Shown: positions 7,049 to 16,509 of the stretch, one piece after another | How positions within the stretch are numbered: the first letter of the stretch is position 1 | Layout: each line of letters opens with the position of its first letter | Source: Rugamonas aquatica | Lineage (GTDB): Bacteria; Pseudomonadota; Gammaproteobacteria; Burkholderiales; Burkholderiaceae_D | DNA length: 64,000 nt | Reading direction: 5' to 3' | Assembly: GCF_009380215.1 (NCBI RefSeq) | Contig: NZ_WHUG01000003.1 | Span: 434,001-498,000 of the forward strand | Notes under the pieces: model-generated | Seen by the model: only the letters and a program-made list of their open reading frames with translations | What the model was told of the DNA's origin: nothing | The model's database searches: none | Program-made: the position numbers and the translations under genes

Positions 7049-9274
7049 ATGAATAAACTGATCTCCTTTGCCTGCCTGGCCCTGTTGGGCGCCGCCGAAG
7101 TTCACGCACAAACCGATGCCGCACCTGTCACCGCGCCCGCCAAGCCGGCCCCCGGGCCGGACGGCAAACCGCTTCCCCAGGTGACCATCAGCGGCGGCCG
7201 CGCCGCCGACATGGACGAGCGCCGCAACTCGGTGGCGGGCAAGCAGGTCTATGGCCGCGAGGAGCTGGACCGCAACGGCGACAGCAACCTCGGCGATGTT
7301 CTCAAGCGCCTGCCGGGCGTCACCATCGGCGGCCGTCCGGGCCGCGGCGGCGATGTCCGCATGCGCGGCATGGGCAGCGGCTACACCCAGGTGCTGCTGA
7401 ACGGCGAACGGCCGCCGGCCGGCTTTTCGATGGAGTCGCTGGCGCCCGACCAGGTCGAACGCGTCGAAGTGATGCGCGGCCCGATCGCCGAGCACAGCAC
7501 GCGCGCCATCGCCGGCACCATCAACATCATCCTGCGCGACGGCTACCAGCAGAAAGATAACCAGCTCAAGTTCACCGACAGCATCGAGCAGGGCCGCCAC
7601 GCGCCCAATCTGTCGCTGACGGTGCCGGGCAAGACCGGCAGCCTGACCTGGCTGCTGACCGGCTCGGTCTTCGAAAACCGCCAGCACGACCAGACCGAAA
7701 CCCTCAACCGCGACACCCGCAGCGACGGCGTGGTGGTCAAGGACCAGAACGTTCTCGACGAGACCAAACGCAGCTCGCGCGGCATCCACCTGACGCCGCG
7801 CCTGTCGTACAAGTTCGACAATGGCGATACGCTGAACTTCCAGCCCTTCCTGATGGTCAACCGCAGCGACGGCGATGGCCGCAGCGACCTGACGCAGAAC
7901 GCCGGCCTGGTGCCGGCCGCGCTGCTGCAAGCGCCCGAGTACAACCTGGCGCTGACCGGCACCCACTCGGAATCGACCTTTCTGCGCGGCTTCGGCAACT
8001 GGGTGCACAAGCTGCAGGGCGCGGCCAAGCTGGACGTCAAGTTCGGCTTCGGCAGCGGCCACAGCGACAGCGATTCGCTGCGCTATCAGTACGACAACAG
8101 CGGCAAGCTGCTGCAGCGCTACACCGACGATTCCACCGTGCGCGACCGCAGCGCCAGCACCGGCGGCAAGTACACCACGCCGATCGGCAAGGAACACGCG
8201 CTGGCGGCCGGCTGGGATATCGAGCTGGGCCACCGCGCCGAGACCAAGACCTCGCTGGACAAGGATGGCGTGTCGCAGTTCGGCGATTCCGGCAACGACC
8301 TGACCGCCGACACCCGCCGCCTGGCCGTGTTCGCGCAGGACGAGTGGGACATCAGCCAGCAGTGGTCCGGCTACGCCGGCCTGCGCTGGGAAGGCATACG
8401 CACCACCAGCACCCGCGCCGGCCAGGACATCAGCAATACCAGCAGCGTGCTGAGCCCGCTGCTGCACGGCGTCTACCGCATCCCCGGGCATGACAAGGAC
8501 CAGATCCGCGCCAGCCTGACCAAGAGCTACAAGGCCGCCAACATCCAGGACTTGATCGCGCTGCCGGCGCTGTCGCGCCTGAACAGCGCCACCCGTCCCG
8601 ACCGCACCGGCAATCCCGACCTGAAGCCCGAACTGGCGACCGGCCTGGACTTCGCCTACGAACACTACCTCGGCCGCAGCGGCATCATCACTGCCGGCGG
8701 CTTCATCCGCGACATCAAGGACTTGATCCGCCGCGAGCTGACCTTGCAGGACACGCCGACCGGCCAGCGCTGGGTGTCGACCCCGGGCAATATCGGCCAC
8801 GCGCGCACCAAGGGCATCGAGCTGGAGGCCAAGTTCCAGCTGCAGGAATTGATGGCGGACGGCCCGGCGATCGACTTCCGCTCCAACTACAGCCGCTTCT
8901 GGTCCAGCGTGGACGGCATCCCCGGCCCCAACAACCGCCTCGACGCGCAACCGAAGCAGACCGCCAACGTCGGCCTGGACTACCGCCTGAAGCCGGTGCC
9001 GCTGACGCTGGGCGCCAGCCTCAACTGGACGCCGCAGACCATCATCCAGAGCAGCGCCGAGCAGGTGGTGTACACCAGCCGCAAGCGCTCGTTCGACGCC
9101 TACGGCCTGTGGAAGTTCGATGCGCGCCATCAAATCCGCATTTCTGCGAATAATCTGATGGCGGAAGACGCCCTCGGTAGTAATATCGTGACCGCCCGTG
9201 GCCTGGCACAATTGGCCGATACGACCAACCAGACGTACGTCGTCTGGAGCGTCAAATACGAAATGAAGTTTTAA
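7049..9274 (+). CDS. TonB-dependent outer-membrane receptor
   Basis: A 741-residue receptor. It has a signal peptide (about 1-21), a short Pro/Ala-rich linker, a plug domain (about 45-165; LGDVLKRLPGVTI, RMRGMGSGYTQVLLNGERP and VERVEVMRGP are diagnostic) and then a 22-stranded-type barrel ending in aromatic Phe (YEMKF). It imports an iron chelate or another scarce ligand using TonB energy, but the substrate cannot be told. It lies 16 bp upstream of the first of three M13 peptidases and may be co-transcribed with it, which might suggest a peptide-derived ligand (speculative). Confidence 0.92.
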   Translation: MNKLISFACLALLGAAEVHAQTDAAPVTAPAKPAPGPDGKPLPQVTISGGRAADMDERRNSVAGKQVYGREELDRNGDSNLGDVLKRLPGVTIGGRPGRGGDVRMRGMGSGYTQVLLNGERPPAGFSMESLAPDQVERVEVMRGPIAEHSTRAIAGTINIILRDGYQQKDNQLKFTDSIEQGRHAPNLSLTVPGKTGSLTWLLTGSVFENRQHDQTETLNRDTRSDGVVVKDQNVLDETKRSSRGIHLTPRLSYKFDNGDTLNFQPFLMVNRSDGDGRSDLTQNAGLVPAALLQAPEYNLALTGTHSESTFLRGFGNWVHKLQGAAKLDVKFGFGSGHSDSDSLRYQYDNSGKLLQRYTDDSTVRDRSASTGGKYTTPIGKEHALAAGWDIELGHRAETKTSLDKDGVSQFGDSGNDLTADTRRLAVFAQDEWDISQQWSGYAGLRWEGIRTTSTRAGQDISNTSSVLSPLLHGVYRIPGHDKDQIRASLTKSYKAANIQDLIALPALSRLNSATRPDRTGNPDLKPELATGLDFAYEHYLGRSGIITAGGFIRDIKDLIRRELTLQDTPTGQRWVSTPGNIGHARTKGIELEAKFQLQELMADGPAIDFRSNYSRFWSSVDGIPGPNNRLDAQPKQTANVGLDYRLKPVPLTLGASLNWTPQTIIQSSAEQVVYTSRKRSFDAYGLWKFDARHQIRISANNLMAEDALGSNIVTARGLAQLADTTNQTYVVWSVKYEMKF

Positions 9275-9290
9275 CCACAAGGGAACTGTA

Positions 9291-11321
9291 GTGAAACGAT
9301 ACTTGCTGAGCACGCTTGCTTTGAGCCTGATGACCGCCTACGCCGGCGCCGCCGATCCTGCCCCGGTCTCCGGCATCGACACCCAATACATCGACGCCAG
9401 CGTGCGTCCGCAAGACGATTTCTATCGCCACCTGAACGGCGAGTGGCTCAAGGTCACGCAAATCCCGGAAGACAAATCCAGCTGGGGCACCTTCGCCAAG
9501 CTGCGCGACGACGTGCTGCCGCAACTGCGCGGCATCATCGAAACGGCCGAGGCCGATAAAGCCCGCAAGGCCGGCAGCGATGCGCAAAAGATCGGCGACC
9601 TGTACGCCAGCTTCATGGACGAGAAAAAGCTGGAGACGCTGGGCGCCAAGCCGCTGGCGGGCGAACTCAACCGCATCCGCGCGATCAAGGACAAGAAAGC
9701 CTTCCCGATGCTGATCGCCCACTTGAGCGAACTCGGCGTGAGCACGCCGTACGGCGTTTACGTCAGCCAGGATGCGCGCGAATCGACCAGGTACGCGGTC
9801 GGCATTTCGCAAAGCGGCCTGGGCCTGCCGGACCGCGACTACTACCTGAAAAAAGACGACGCCAAGATGGTCGACACGCTGGCCAAGTACGAGGCGCATG
9901 TGGCCAAAATCCTGGCGCTGGGCGGCGACAAGCACGCCGCCGCCAGCGCCAAGGCCATCGTCGCGCTGGAAACCGCGCTGGCCGAGGCGCAGTGGACCAA
10001 GGTCGAGAACCGCGACCCGGTCAAGCGCTACAACAAGACCGAGATCGCCAAGCTGTCCGCGCTGGCACCGGGCTATGACTGGCAGCACGCGCTGGCCGCG
10101 GCCGGCGTGGCCAGCAAGGTCGACTACGTGATCGTCAACCAGCCGAGCTACCTGGCCGGCTTCAACGCCCAGCTGGAAAAGACCGACCTGGCGACCTGGA
10201 AATCCTACTTCGAATGGCAGCTGCTGCGCCGCGCCGCGCCATATCTGTCGAAAGATTTCGCCGATGCCAGCTTCGATTTCTACAGCACCGTGCTGACCGG
10301 TATCGAGGTCAAGCCGCCGCGCTGGAAATCGGCGGTGAGCCTGGTCGAAGGCAGCCTGGGCGAAGTGCTGGGCAAGCTGTACGTGGGCCAGTACTTCCCG
10401 CCGGAGCGCAAGGCCCGCATGGAAGAGCTGGTGAAGAACCTGCTGGCCTCGTACAAGACCAGCATCGACACGCTGGACTGGATGAGCCCGGAAACCAAGA
10501 AGGAAGCGCAAGCCAAGCTGGCCAAGTTCACGCCGAAGATCGGCTACCCGAACAAATGGCGCGACTACTCGTCGCTGGCCATCGTCCGCGGCGACCTGGC
10601 GGGCAACGTGCTGCGCGCCTCGGCGTTCGGCTACCAGCGCATGATCAACAAGCTGGGCAAGCCGATCGACCGCGAAGAGTGGGGCATGACGCCGCAGACC
10701 ATCAACGCCTACTACAACCCGTCGATGAACGAGATCGTGTTCCCGGCCGCCATCCTGCAGCCGCCGTTCTTTGACGCCAAGGCCGACGACGCCGTCAACT
10801 ATGGCGCCATCGGCGCGGTGATCGGCCACGAAATCAGCCACGGCTTCGACGACAAGGGCAGCCAGTCCGACGGCGACGGCAATCTGCGCGACTGGTGGAG
10901 CAAGGAAGACCGCGCCAACTTCAAGGCCAAGGCCGACGCGCTGACCAGGCAGTACGACGGCTACAGCCCGATCGAAGGCTACAACGTCAACGGTTCGCTG
11001 ACGCTGGGCGAGAACATCGCCGACAACAGCGGCGTGGCGATCGCCTACAAGGCCTACAAGCTGTCGCTGGGCGGCAAGCAGGCGCCGGTCATCGACGGCC
11101 TGACGGGCGACCAGCGCTTCTACATGGGCTTTGCCCAGGTATGGCGCAGCAAGACGCGCGACAAGCAGCAGATCGTGCTGATCAAGACCGACCCGCACTC
11201 GCCGGGCCAGTTCCGCGCCAACGGCACCATGGTCAACCAGCCGGGCTTCTACGAAGCCTTCGGCGTGAAGCCGGGCGACAAGATGTATGTTGCGCCGGAA
11301 CAGCGCGTCATCATCTGGTAA
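9291..11321 (+). CDS. M13-family zinc metallopeptidase, paralogue 1
   Basis: A 676-residue neprilysin/PepO-like peptidase with a GTG start (VKRYLLSTLALSL) and a signal peptide of about 20 residues. The zinc site HExxH is in IGHEISHGFDD and the third ligand in LGENIADNSG. NAYYNP, the substrate-binding motif, is intact. It cleaves small peptides in the periplasm. It is the first of three tandem paralogues that share start-site layout and motifs. A strong terminator follows at 11347-11374. Confidence 0.94.
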   Translation: MKRYLLSTLALSLMTAYAGAADPAPVSGIDTQYIDASVRPQDDFYRHLNGEWLKVTQIPEDKSSWGTFAKLRDDVLPQLRGIIETAEADKARKAGSDAQKIGDLYASFMDEKKLETLGAKPLAGELNRIRAIKDKKAFPMLIAHLSELGVSTPYGVYVSQDARESTRYAVGISQSGLGLPDRDYYLKKDDAKMVDTLAKYEAHVAKILALGGDKHAAASAKAIVALETALAEAQWTKVENRDPVKRYNKTEIAKLSALAPGYDWQHALAAAGVASKVDYVIVNQPSYLAGFNAQLEKTDLATWKSYFEWQLLRRAAPYLSKDFADASFDFYSTVLTGIEVKPPRWKSAVSLVEGSLGEVLGKLYVGQYFPPERKARMEELVKNLLASYKTSIDTLDWMSPETKKEAQAKLAKFTPKIGYPNKWRDYSSLAIVRGDLAGNVLRASAFGYQRMINKLGKPIDREEWGMTPQTINAYYNPSMNEIVFPAAILQPPFFDAKADDAVNYGAIGAVIGHEISHGFDDKGSQSDGDGNLRDWWSKEDRANFKAKADALTRQYDGYSPIEGYNVNGSLTLGENIADNSGVAIAYKAYKLSLGGKQAPVIDGLTGDQRFYMGFAQVWRSKTRDKQQIVLIKTDPHSPGQFRANGTMVNQPGFYEAFGVKPGDKMYVAPEQRVIIW

Positions 11322-11346
11322 GCGCTTAACCACCGGGAAGAACGCA

Positions 11347-11374
11347 AAAAAAGGCCACCTCGCGTGGCCTTTTT
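11347..11374 (+). terminator. Intrinsic terminator after M13 paralogue 1
   Basis: GGCCAC-ctcgc-GTGGCC (11353-11369) is flanked by an A-run and followed by TTTTT, so it could act in both directions. Confidence 0.75.
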
Positions 11375-11400
11375 GCTATTGTTCCGGGATAGTAACGACT

Positions 11401-11485
11401 GGGGTCAAGTCTGACATTTGGACACGGCCTCTTCCGTAGTAAGGACTTACAGCCGGGCTCGTGTCCAAATGTCAGACTTGACCCC
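11401..11485. repeat. Long palindromic repeat, copy B
   Basis: Perfect 26-bp arms (11401-11426 and 11460-11485), identical to the outer 26 bases of copy A at 4377-4460. The central 33 bases differ. It lies between M13 paralogues 1 and 2 and ends 16 bp before the second gene's start codon. Confidence 0.85.
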
Positions 11486-11501
11486 ATCATTGGAGAGAGA
11501 C

Positions 11502-13529
11502 TTGAAAGTACATATGTTAAGCGCGCTGATGTTGGCGCTGCTGGCTTCGGCCGGTGTCCAGGCACAGCAAAAAACCTCGGGCGTCGACCTGGCCGAAATC
11601 AACGCCGCCGTCCGCCCGCAGGACGACTTCTTCCTCAATCTGAACGGCAAGTGGCTGGCCAAGACTGAAATCCCGGCCGACAAGTCGAGCTGGGGCTCGT
11701 TTGAAAAGCTGGACGACGACACCAAGCCGCAGCTGCGCGCCATCATCGAGACGGCCGCCGCCGATCCGAACAAGACGCCCGGCTCGGACGCCCAGCGCAT
11801 CGGCGATTTCTTCGCCAGCTATATGGACGAAGCCAAACTGGAGCAGCTGGGCCTGAGCCCGCTGCGCGCCGAGCTGGACCGCGTGGCCGCGCTCAAGGAC
11901 AAGAAAGACATCCCGGCCCTGATCGCCCACTTCAACCGCTACGGCGTGACCGCGCCCTACGGCTTCGCCATCCACCAGGACAACAAGGATTCGACCAAGT
12001 ACGTGGCCGACATCGTCCAGGACGGCCTGAGCCTGCCCGACCGCGACTACTACCTGAAAAAGTCGGACAAGAAGATGGCCGACACGCTGGCCAAGTACGA
12101 GCAGCACGTGACCAAGATGCTGACCCTGGCCGGCAACGCCAACGCGGCGGCCGACGCCAGGGCCATCGTGGCGCTGGAGACCGAGCTGGCGAAAGTCCAG
12201 TGGACCAAGGTCGAGCTGCGCGACCCGGTCAAGGCCTACAACAAGGTGCCGTTGGATAAACTGTCGAAGCTGGCGCCCGGCTACGACTGGGCCACCTGGC
12301 TCAAGGACACCGGCATCGCCGGCAAGGTCGACTACGTCATCGTCAGCCAGCCCAGCTTCATCACCGGCTTCAACCAGGTGCTGAACAAGACGCCGCTGGC
12401 GACCTGGCAGGCGTGGTTCCGCTGGCAGGTGATCCACGCTAACGCGGCCTATCTGTCGAAAGATTTCGCGCAGGAGAACTTCGCCTTCTACGGCACCGTG
12501 CTCAGCGACATCAAGGAACAGCAGCCGCGCTGGAAACGCGCGGTCAACGCCACCGACGGCGCGCTGGGCGAGAGCCTGGGCAAGCTGTACGTGGCGCAGC
12601 ATTTCCCGGCCGAACGCAAGGAACGCATGGAGGCGCTGGTGCAGAACCTGCTGGCGGCTTTCAAGCAAAGCATCACCACGCTGGACTGGATGGGCCCGGC
12701 CACCAAGGAACAGGCGCAGGCCAAGCTGGGCAAGTTCATGGTCAAGATCGGCTATCCGAACAAGTGGCGCGACTACTCGCCGCTGGTGGTGGCCAAGGAT
12801 GATTTGGTCGGCAACATCCAGCGCTCGCGCGCGTTCGACTACGACAAGGAAGTGAACAAGCTCGGCAAGCCTATCGACCGCGACGAATGGGGCATGACGC
12901 CGCAAACCATTAACGCCTACTACAACCCGGAACTGAATGAGATCGTGTTCCCGGCCGCCATCCTGCAGCCGCCGTTCTTCAACGCCGACGCCGACGACGC
13001 CGTCAACTACGGCGCCATCGGCGCGGTGATCGGCCACGAGATCAGCCACGGCTTCGACGACCAGGGCGCCCAGTACGACGGCGACGGCAATCTGCGCGAC
13101 TGGTGGACCAAGGCCGACCACAAGAACTTCGCCGCCAAGAGCAAGATGCTGGTCAAGCAATACAACGCCTTCAGTCCGGTCAAGGGCTACCACGTCAACG
13201 GCGAGCTGACCCTGGGCGAGAACATCGCCGACAACTCGGGCGCGGCGATCGCGCTCAAGGCGTACCGGATTTCGCTCAACGGCCAGCCGTCGCCGGTGAT
13301 CGACGGCCTGACCGGCGAGCAGCGCTTCTACATGGGCTTCGGCCAGGTGTGGCGCAGCAAGATCCGCGACGCCCAGCAAATCGTTTACCTTAAATCCGAC
13401 CCGCACTCGCCGGACCAGTTCCGCGCCAACGGCACGGTGCGCAATCAGCCGGGTTTTTACAACGCTTTTGGCGTAAAACCGGGCGACAAGATGTATCTGG
13501 CGCCAAAAGACCGCGTCATCATGTGGTAA
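11502..13529 (+). CDS. M13-family zinc metallopeptidase, paralogue 2
   Basis: A 675-residue secreted M13 peptidase with IGHEISHGFDD, LGENIADNSG and NAYYNP motifs. The start is set to TTG 11502 because the encoded LKVHMLSALMLAL aligns position by position with the GTG starts of paralogues 1 and 3, and GGAGAGA lies just upstream. An in-frame ATG at 11514 is the alternative. Opening the frame at 11418 would place the start inside the palindromic repeat and is rejected. The repeat may have altered this gene's promoter. Confidence 0.93.
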   Translation: MKVHMLSALMLALLASAGVQAQQKTSGVDLAEINAAVRPQDDFFLNLNGKWLAKTEIPADKSSWGSFEKLDDDTKPQLRAIIETAAADPNKTPGSDAQRIGDFFASYMDEAKLEQLGLSPLRAELDRVAALKDKKDIPALIAHFNRYGVTAPYGFAIHQDNKDSTKYVADIVQDGLSLPDRDYYLKKSDKKMADTLAKYEQHVTKMLTLAGNANAAADARAIVALETELAKVQWTKVELRDPVKAYNKVPLDKLSKLAPGYDWATWLKDTGIAGKVDYVIVSQPSFITGFNQVLNKTPLATWQAWFRWQVIHANAAYLSKDFAQENFAFYGTVLSDIKEQQPRWKRAVNATDGALGESLGKLYVAQHFPAERKERMEALVQNLLAAFKQSITTLDWMGPATKEQAQAKLGKFMVKIGYPNKWRDYSPLVVAKDDLVGNIQRSRAFDYDKEVNKLGKPIDRDEWGMTPQTINAYYNPELNEIVFPAAILQPPFFNADADDAVNYGAIGAVIGHEISHGFDDQGAQYDGDGNLRDWWTKADHKNFAAKSKMLVKQYNAFSPVKGYHVNGELTLGENIADNSGAAIALKAYRISLNGQPSPVIDGLTGEQRFYMGFGQVWRSKIRDAQQIVYLKSDPHSPDQFRANGTVRNQPGFYNAFGVKPGDKMYLAPKDRVIMW

Positions 13530-13617
13530 CACTTTATGCGGTGGCGGCCCTGTGATATAAAGCGCAACAGGGCCAAACATCGTGGATTGGCCTTTATACA
13601 ATCAAGAGGATATTTTC

Positions 13618-15684
13618 GTGAAACGTCATCTCGTAAGTGCATTGACCCTGAGCCTGATCGCAGGCCTGGCGGGCGCCGCCGACAGCACCACAAGTGCAGC
13701 TCCGGCCAGCGCCCAAGTAGCAAGTGGCAAGCTGGTTTCCGGCATTGCGGTGGAATACATCGATCCGGCGGTACGCGCGCAGGACGACCTGTTCATCCAC
13801 ATGAACGGCAAATGGCTGGCCACGACCGAAATCCCGGCTGACAAAGCGAGCTGGGGCTCGTTTGCCAAGCTGCGCGACGACATCCAGCCGCAGCTGCGCG
13901 CCATCATCGAAGGCGCCGCCGCCAACAAGGCCGGCGGCCCTGAAGCCCAGCGCATCGGCGACTTCTACAGCAGCTTCATGGACGAAGCCAAGCTGGAACA
14001 GCTGGGCCTGACCCCGCTGAACGCGGAACTGGCCAAGATCGCCGCCGTGTCGAACAAGAAGCAGCTGCCGGCGCTGATCTCGCACCTGAACAAGATCGGT
14101 GTGACCGCGCCTTACGGCTACGGCATCCACCAGGACAACAAGGATTCGACCAAATATGTGGTCGATTTCGGCCAGGATGGTCTGGGTCTGCCTGACCGCG
14201 ACTACTACCTGAAAGCCGACGACAAGAAAATGGCCGACGCGCTGGCCAAGTACGAACTGCACATCACCAAGATCCTGACGCTGGCAGGCGACGCCAAGGC
14301 TGAAGCCAACGCGCGCGCCATCGTGGCGTTCGAAAAAGAGCTGGCCAAGATCCAGTGGACCAAGGTCGAACTGCGCGACCCGGTCAAGGCCTACAACAAG
14401 GTCGACATCGCCAAGCTGGGCAAGGTTGCGCCGGGCTACGACTGGAACGCCTACCTGGCTGACGCCGGCATCGCCGGCAAGGTCAAATACGTGATCGTCG
14501 GCCAGCCTAGCTACCTGAAGGGCATGACCGCGCTGCTGGCCAAGACCGATCTGGACACGCTGAAATCCTACTTCCGCTGGCATCTGCTGCGTTCGGGCGC
14601 GCCTTACCTGAACAAATCGTACGTCGATGAAAACTTCGCCTTCTACGGCACCGTGCTGAGCGGCGTTACCGAACAGCGTCCACGCTGGAAGCGCGGCGTT
14701 TCCGTCACCGAAGGCGCGCTGGGCGAAGCAGTCGGCAAGATCTACGTCGAGCAAAACTTCCCGGCCGAGCGCAAGGCGCGCATGCAGGTGCTGGTCAACA
14801 ATCTGCTGGCTTCGTACAAGACCAGCATCGACCAGCTGGACTGGATGAGCCCAGTCACCAAGAAACAGGCGCAAGAGAAGCTGGCCAAGTTCACCACCAA
14901 GATCGCGTACCCGAACCACTGGCGCGATTACTCCAAGCTGGTTGTTTCCAAGGACGACCTGGTTGGCAACGTGATCCGTTCGCGCGAGTTCGAGTACAAC
15001 AAGGAACTGGCCAAGCTGGGCAAGCCGATCGACCGCGAAGAGTGGGGCATGACGCCGCAAACCGTCAACGCCTACTACAACCCGGAGATGAACGAGATCG
15101 TGTTCCCGGCATCGATCCTGCAAGCACCGTTCTTCAATGCTGATGCGGACGACGCGGTCAACTACGGCGCCATCGGCGGCGTGATCGGCCACGAAATCAG
15201 CCACGGCTTCGACGACCAGGGCGCGCAGTACGACGGCGACGGCAATCTGCGTGACTGGTGGACCGCTGCGGACCACAAGAACTTCGCGGCCAAGACCAAG
15301 ATGCTGGTGGAGCAGTACAACCAGTTCAGCCCGCTGCCTGGCTACCACGTCAACGGCGAGCTGACCCTGGGCGAGAACATTGCCGACAACAGCGGCATCG
15401 CGATTGCGTACAAGGCGTACAAGCTGTCGCTGGGCGGCAAGGAAGCCCCTGTCATCGACGGCCTGACCGGCGACCAGCGCTTCTACATGGGCTTTGCGCA
15501 GGTATGGCGTTTGAAGATGCGCGAAGCGCAGCAGATCGTTCAGATCAAGACCGATCCGCACTCGCCAGGCCAGTTCCGCGCGAACGGCCCGATGCGCAAC
15601 CAGCCAGGCTTCTACGACGCCTTCAACGTGAAGCCGGGCGACAAGATGTACCTGGAACCAAAAGACCGCGTCATCATGTGGTAA
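13618..15684 (+). CDS. M13-family zinc metallopeptidase, paralogue 3
   Basis: A 688-residue secreted M13 peptidase with a GTG start (VKRHLVSALTLSL) and AAGAGGA at 13604-13610. It has a signal peptide and then a short Ser/Ala linker absent from the other copies. Catalytic motifs IGHEISHGFDD and LGENIADNSG are intact. Codon choice is slightly less GC-biased than in copies 1 and 2. A terminator follows at 15706-15730. Confidence 0.94.
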   Translation: MKRHLVSALTLSLIAGLAGAADSTTSAAPASAQVASGKLVSGIAVEYIDPAVRAQDDLFIHMNGKWLATTEIPADKASWGSFAKLRDDIQPQLRAIIEGAAANKAGGPEAQRIGDFYSSFMDEAKLEQLGLTPLNAELAKIAAVSNKKQLPALISHLNKIGVTAPYGYGIHQDNKDSTKYVVDFGQDGLGLPDRDYYLKADDKKMADALAKYELHITKILTLAGDAKAEANARAIVAFEKELAKIQWTKVELRDPVKAYNKVDIAKLGKVAPGYDWNAYLADAGIAGKVKYVIVGQPSYLKGMTALLAKTDLDTLKSYFRWHLLRSGAPYLNKSYVDENFAFYGTVLSGVTEQRPRWKRGVSVTEGALGEAVGKIYVEQNFPAERKARMQVLVNNLLASYKTSIDQLDWMSPVTKKQAQEKLAKFTTKIAYPNHWRDYSKLVVSKDDLVGNVIRSREFEYNKELAKLGKPIDREEWGMTPQTVNAYYNPEMNEIVFPASILQAPFFNADADDAVNYGAIGGVIGHEISHGFDDQGAQYDGDGNLRDWWTAADHKNFAAKTKMLVEQYNQFSPLPGYHVNGELTLGENIADNSGIAIAYKAYKLSLGGKEAPVIDGLTGDQRFYMGFAQVWRLKMREAQQIVQIKTDPHSPGQFRANGPMRNQPGFYDAFNVKPGDKMYLEPKDRVIMW

Positions 15685-15705
15685 TCACCACGTAGCGCAA
15701 GCAAA

Positions 15706-15730
15706 GGGCCGCAGCGATGCGGCCCTTTTT
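15706..15730 (+). terminator. Intrinsic terminator after M13 paralogue 3
   Basis: GGGCCGC-agcgat-GCGGCCC followed by TTTTT. Confidence 0.8.
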
Positions 15731-15779
15731 CATTTCAGAGTAAACTACGGACTTCGATTTATAAAAAACCGGTACCCTC

Positions 15780-16337
15780 ATGCGCTTGCGTTATTCCGCA
15801 CTCATTGTTTTGCCCCTGCTGCTGGCCGCTTGCGGCGATTCGTTCAAGCCTGTCGATGTCTACATGGCCAAGACGCCGGAGTGCTCCGCCTGGCAGGATG
15901 GCTCGCGCTATGAGCTGCCGCGTGGGATCAGCGTGTCAACCACGCCGCCGGTGACGCTGCCGGACGGCGGCGCCGAGTTCACCTTCGTCTACCTGGTGCC
16001 GCGCGGTGAGCGCGCCCTGTTCCTCTCCCGCGAATACCACGTCACCGCGCCCAAGGGCGCTGTACTGGCCAAGGCCGAACTGGTCAGCTTCTACCAGCGC
16101 GCCACCAACTCGCGGCCGGAGATCGTCGACGTGATCCCCAAGGTGCCGGACATGCTGGTCGCCGGCGCCACCAGCGATGATACGATCTGGCGCGTGCGCC
16201 TGCGCGTGAAGGAAAAACTGCCCGAGCGTTTCGACGTCGTCCCGCCCGCTTTCGAGATCGCGCTGACCAAGTACCCGATGCGCACCTTCACCTACCGCTA
16301 CTTCGCCGACCGCAAGACCTTCGGCCTGTGCAGCTAA
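15780..16337 (+). CDS. Putative lipoprotein of unknown function
   Basis: A 185-residue protein with a type II signal peptide and lipobox LLAAC (Cys18), so it is predicted to be lipid-anchored. The mature part is mostly beta-strand-like, with Cys near both the start (TPECSAW) and the very end (FGLCS), possibly a disulfide. I do not recognise a domain. It is followed by a region with palindromes that may double as its terminator and as activator sites for the next operon. Confidence 0.75.
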   Translation: MRLRYSALIVLPLLLAACGDSFKPVDVYMAKTPECSAWQDGSRYELPRGISVSTTPPVTLPDGGAEFTFVYLVPRGERALFLSREYHVTAPKGAVLAKAELVSFYQRATNSRPEIVDVIPKVPDMLVAGATSDDTIWRVRLRVKEKLPERFDVVPPAFEIALTKYPMRTFTYRYFADRKTFGLCS

Positions 16338-16347
16338 ATCCAAGCTT

Positions 16348-16393
16348 GGCGGATTTCCGCATAAGCAGTATCCGGTTCATGCGGTTTTCCGCC
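16348..16393. promoter_or_regulatory. Paired palindromes upstream of the sigma-54 promoter
   Basis: GGCGGATTTCCGCAT (16348-16362) and ATGCGGTTTTCCGCC (16379-16393) are inverted versions of the same site, ATGCGGnnnTCCGCC, with centres 32 bp apart (three helical turns) and 70-100 bp before the -24 element. They suit tandem enhancer sites for the DctD-type activator encoded in the operon. The second palindrome extends to GGTTCA...TGAACC and has T-residues 8 bases later, so it may also be the lipoprotein gene's terminator. Confidence 0.5.
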
Positions 16394-16457
16394 TGAACCG
16401 CACCGCGCTTTTTTCACGCCTCCTTACAAATCAAGGACTTGAACCGCAGCCCGTGCT

Positions 16458-16473
16458 TGGCACGGAAGCTGCA
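16458..16473 (+). promoter_or_regulatory. Sigma-54 (-24/-12) promoter
   Basis: TGGCACG-gaag-CTGCA, with exact GG-N10-GC spacing, differs at one base from the consensus TGGCACG-N4-TTGCA. It lies 36 bp before the ATG of the ABC-transporter gene, and the operon encodes its own sigma-54-dependent activator. Confidence 0.8.
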
Positions 16474-16509
16474 ATGTCTCCGGTAACTACAACCACAAAG
16501 GAGACACGC

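Noticed and set aside
11418..11501. Extended N-terminus for M13 paralogue 2
   Set aside because: It would translate the palindromic repeat. Alignment with the paralogues places the start at TTG 11502.
7010..15561. Very long minus-strand open frames (650-770 codons) opposite the TonB receptor and M13 genes
   Set aside because: These are antisense shadows caused by high GC at third positions. The plus-strand products have clear domains and start signals; the minus-strand translations are low-complexity His/Arg/Gln/Ala-rich sequences.
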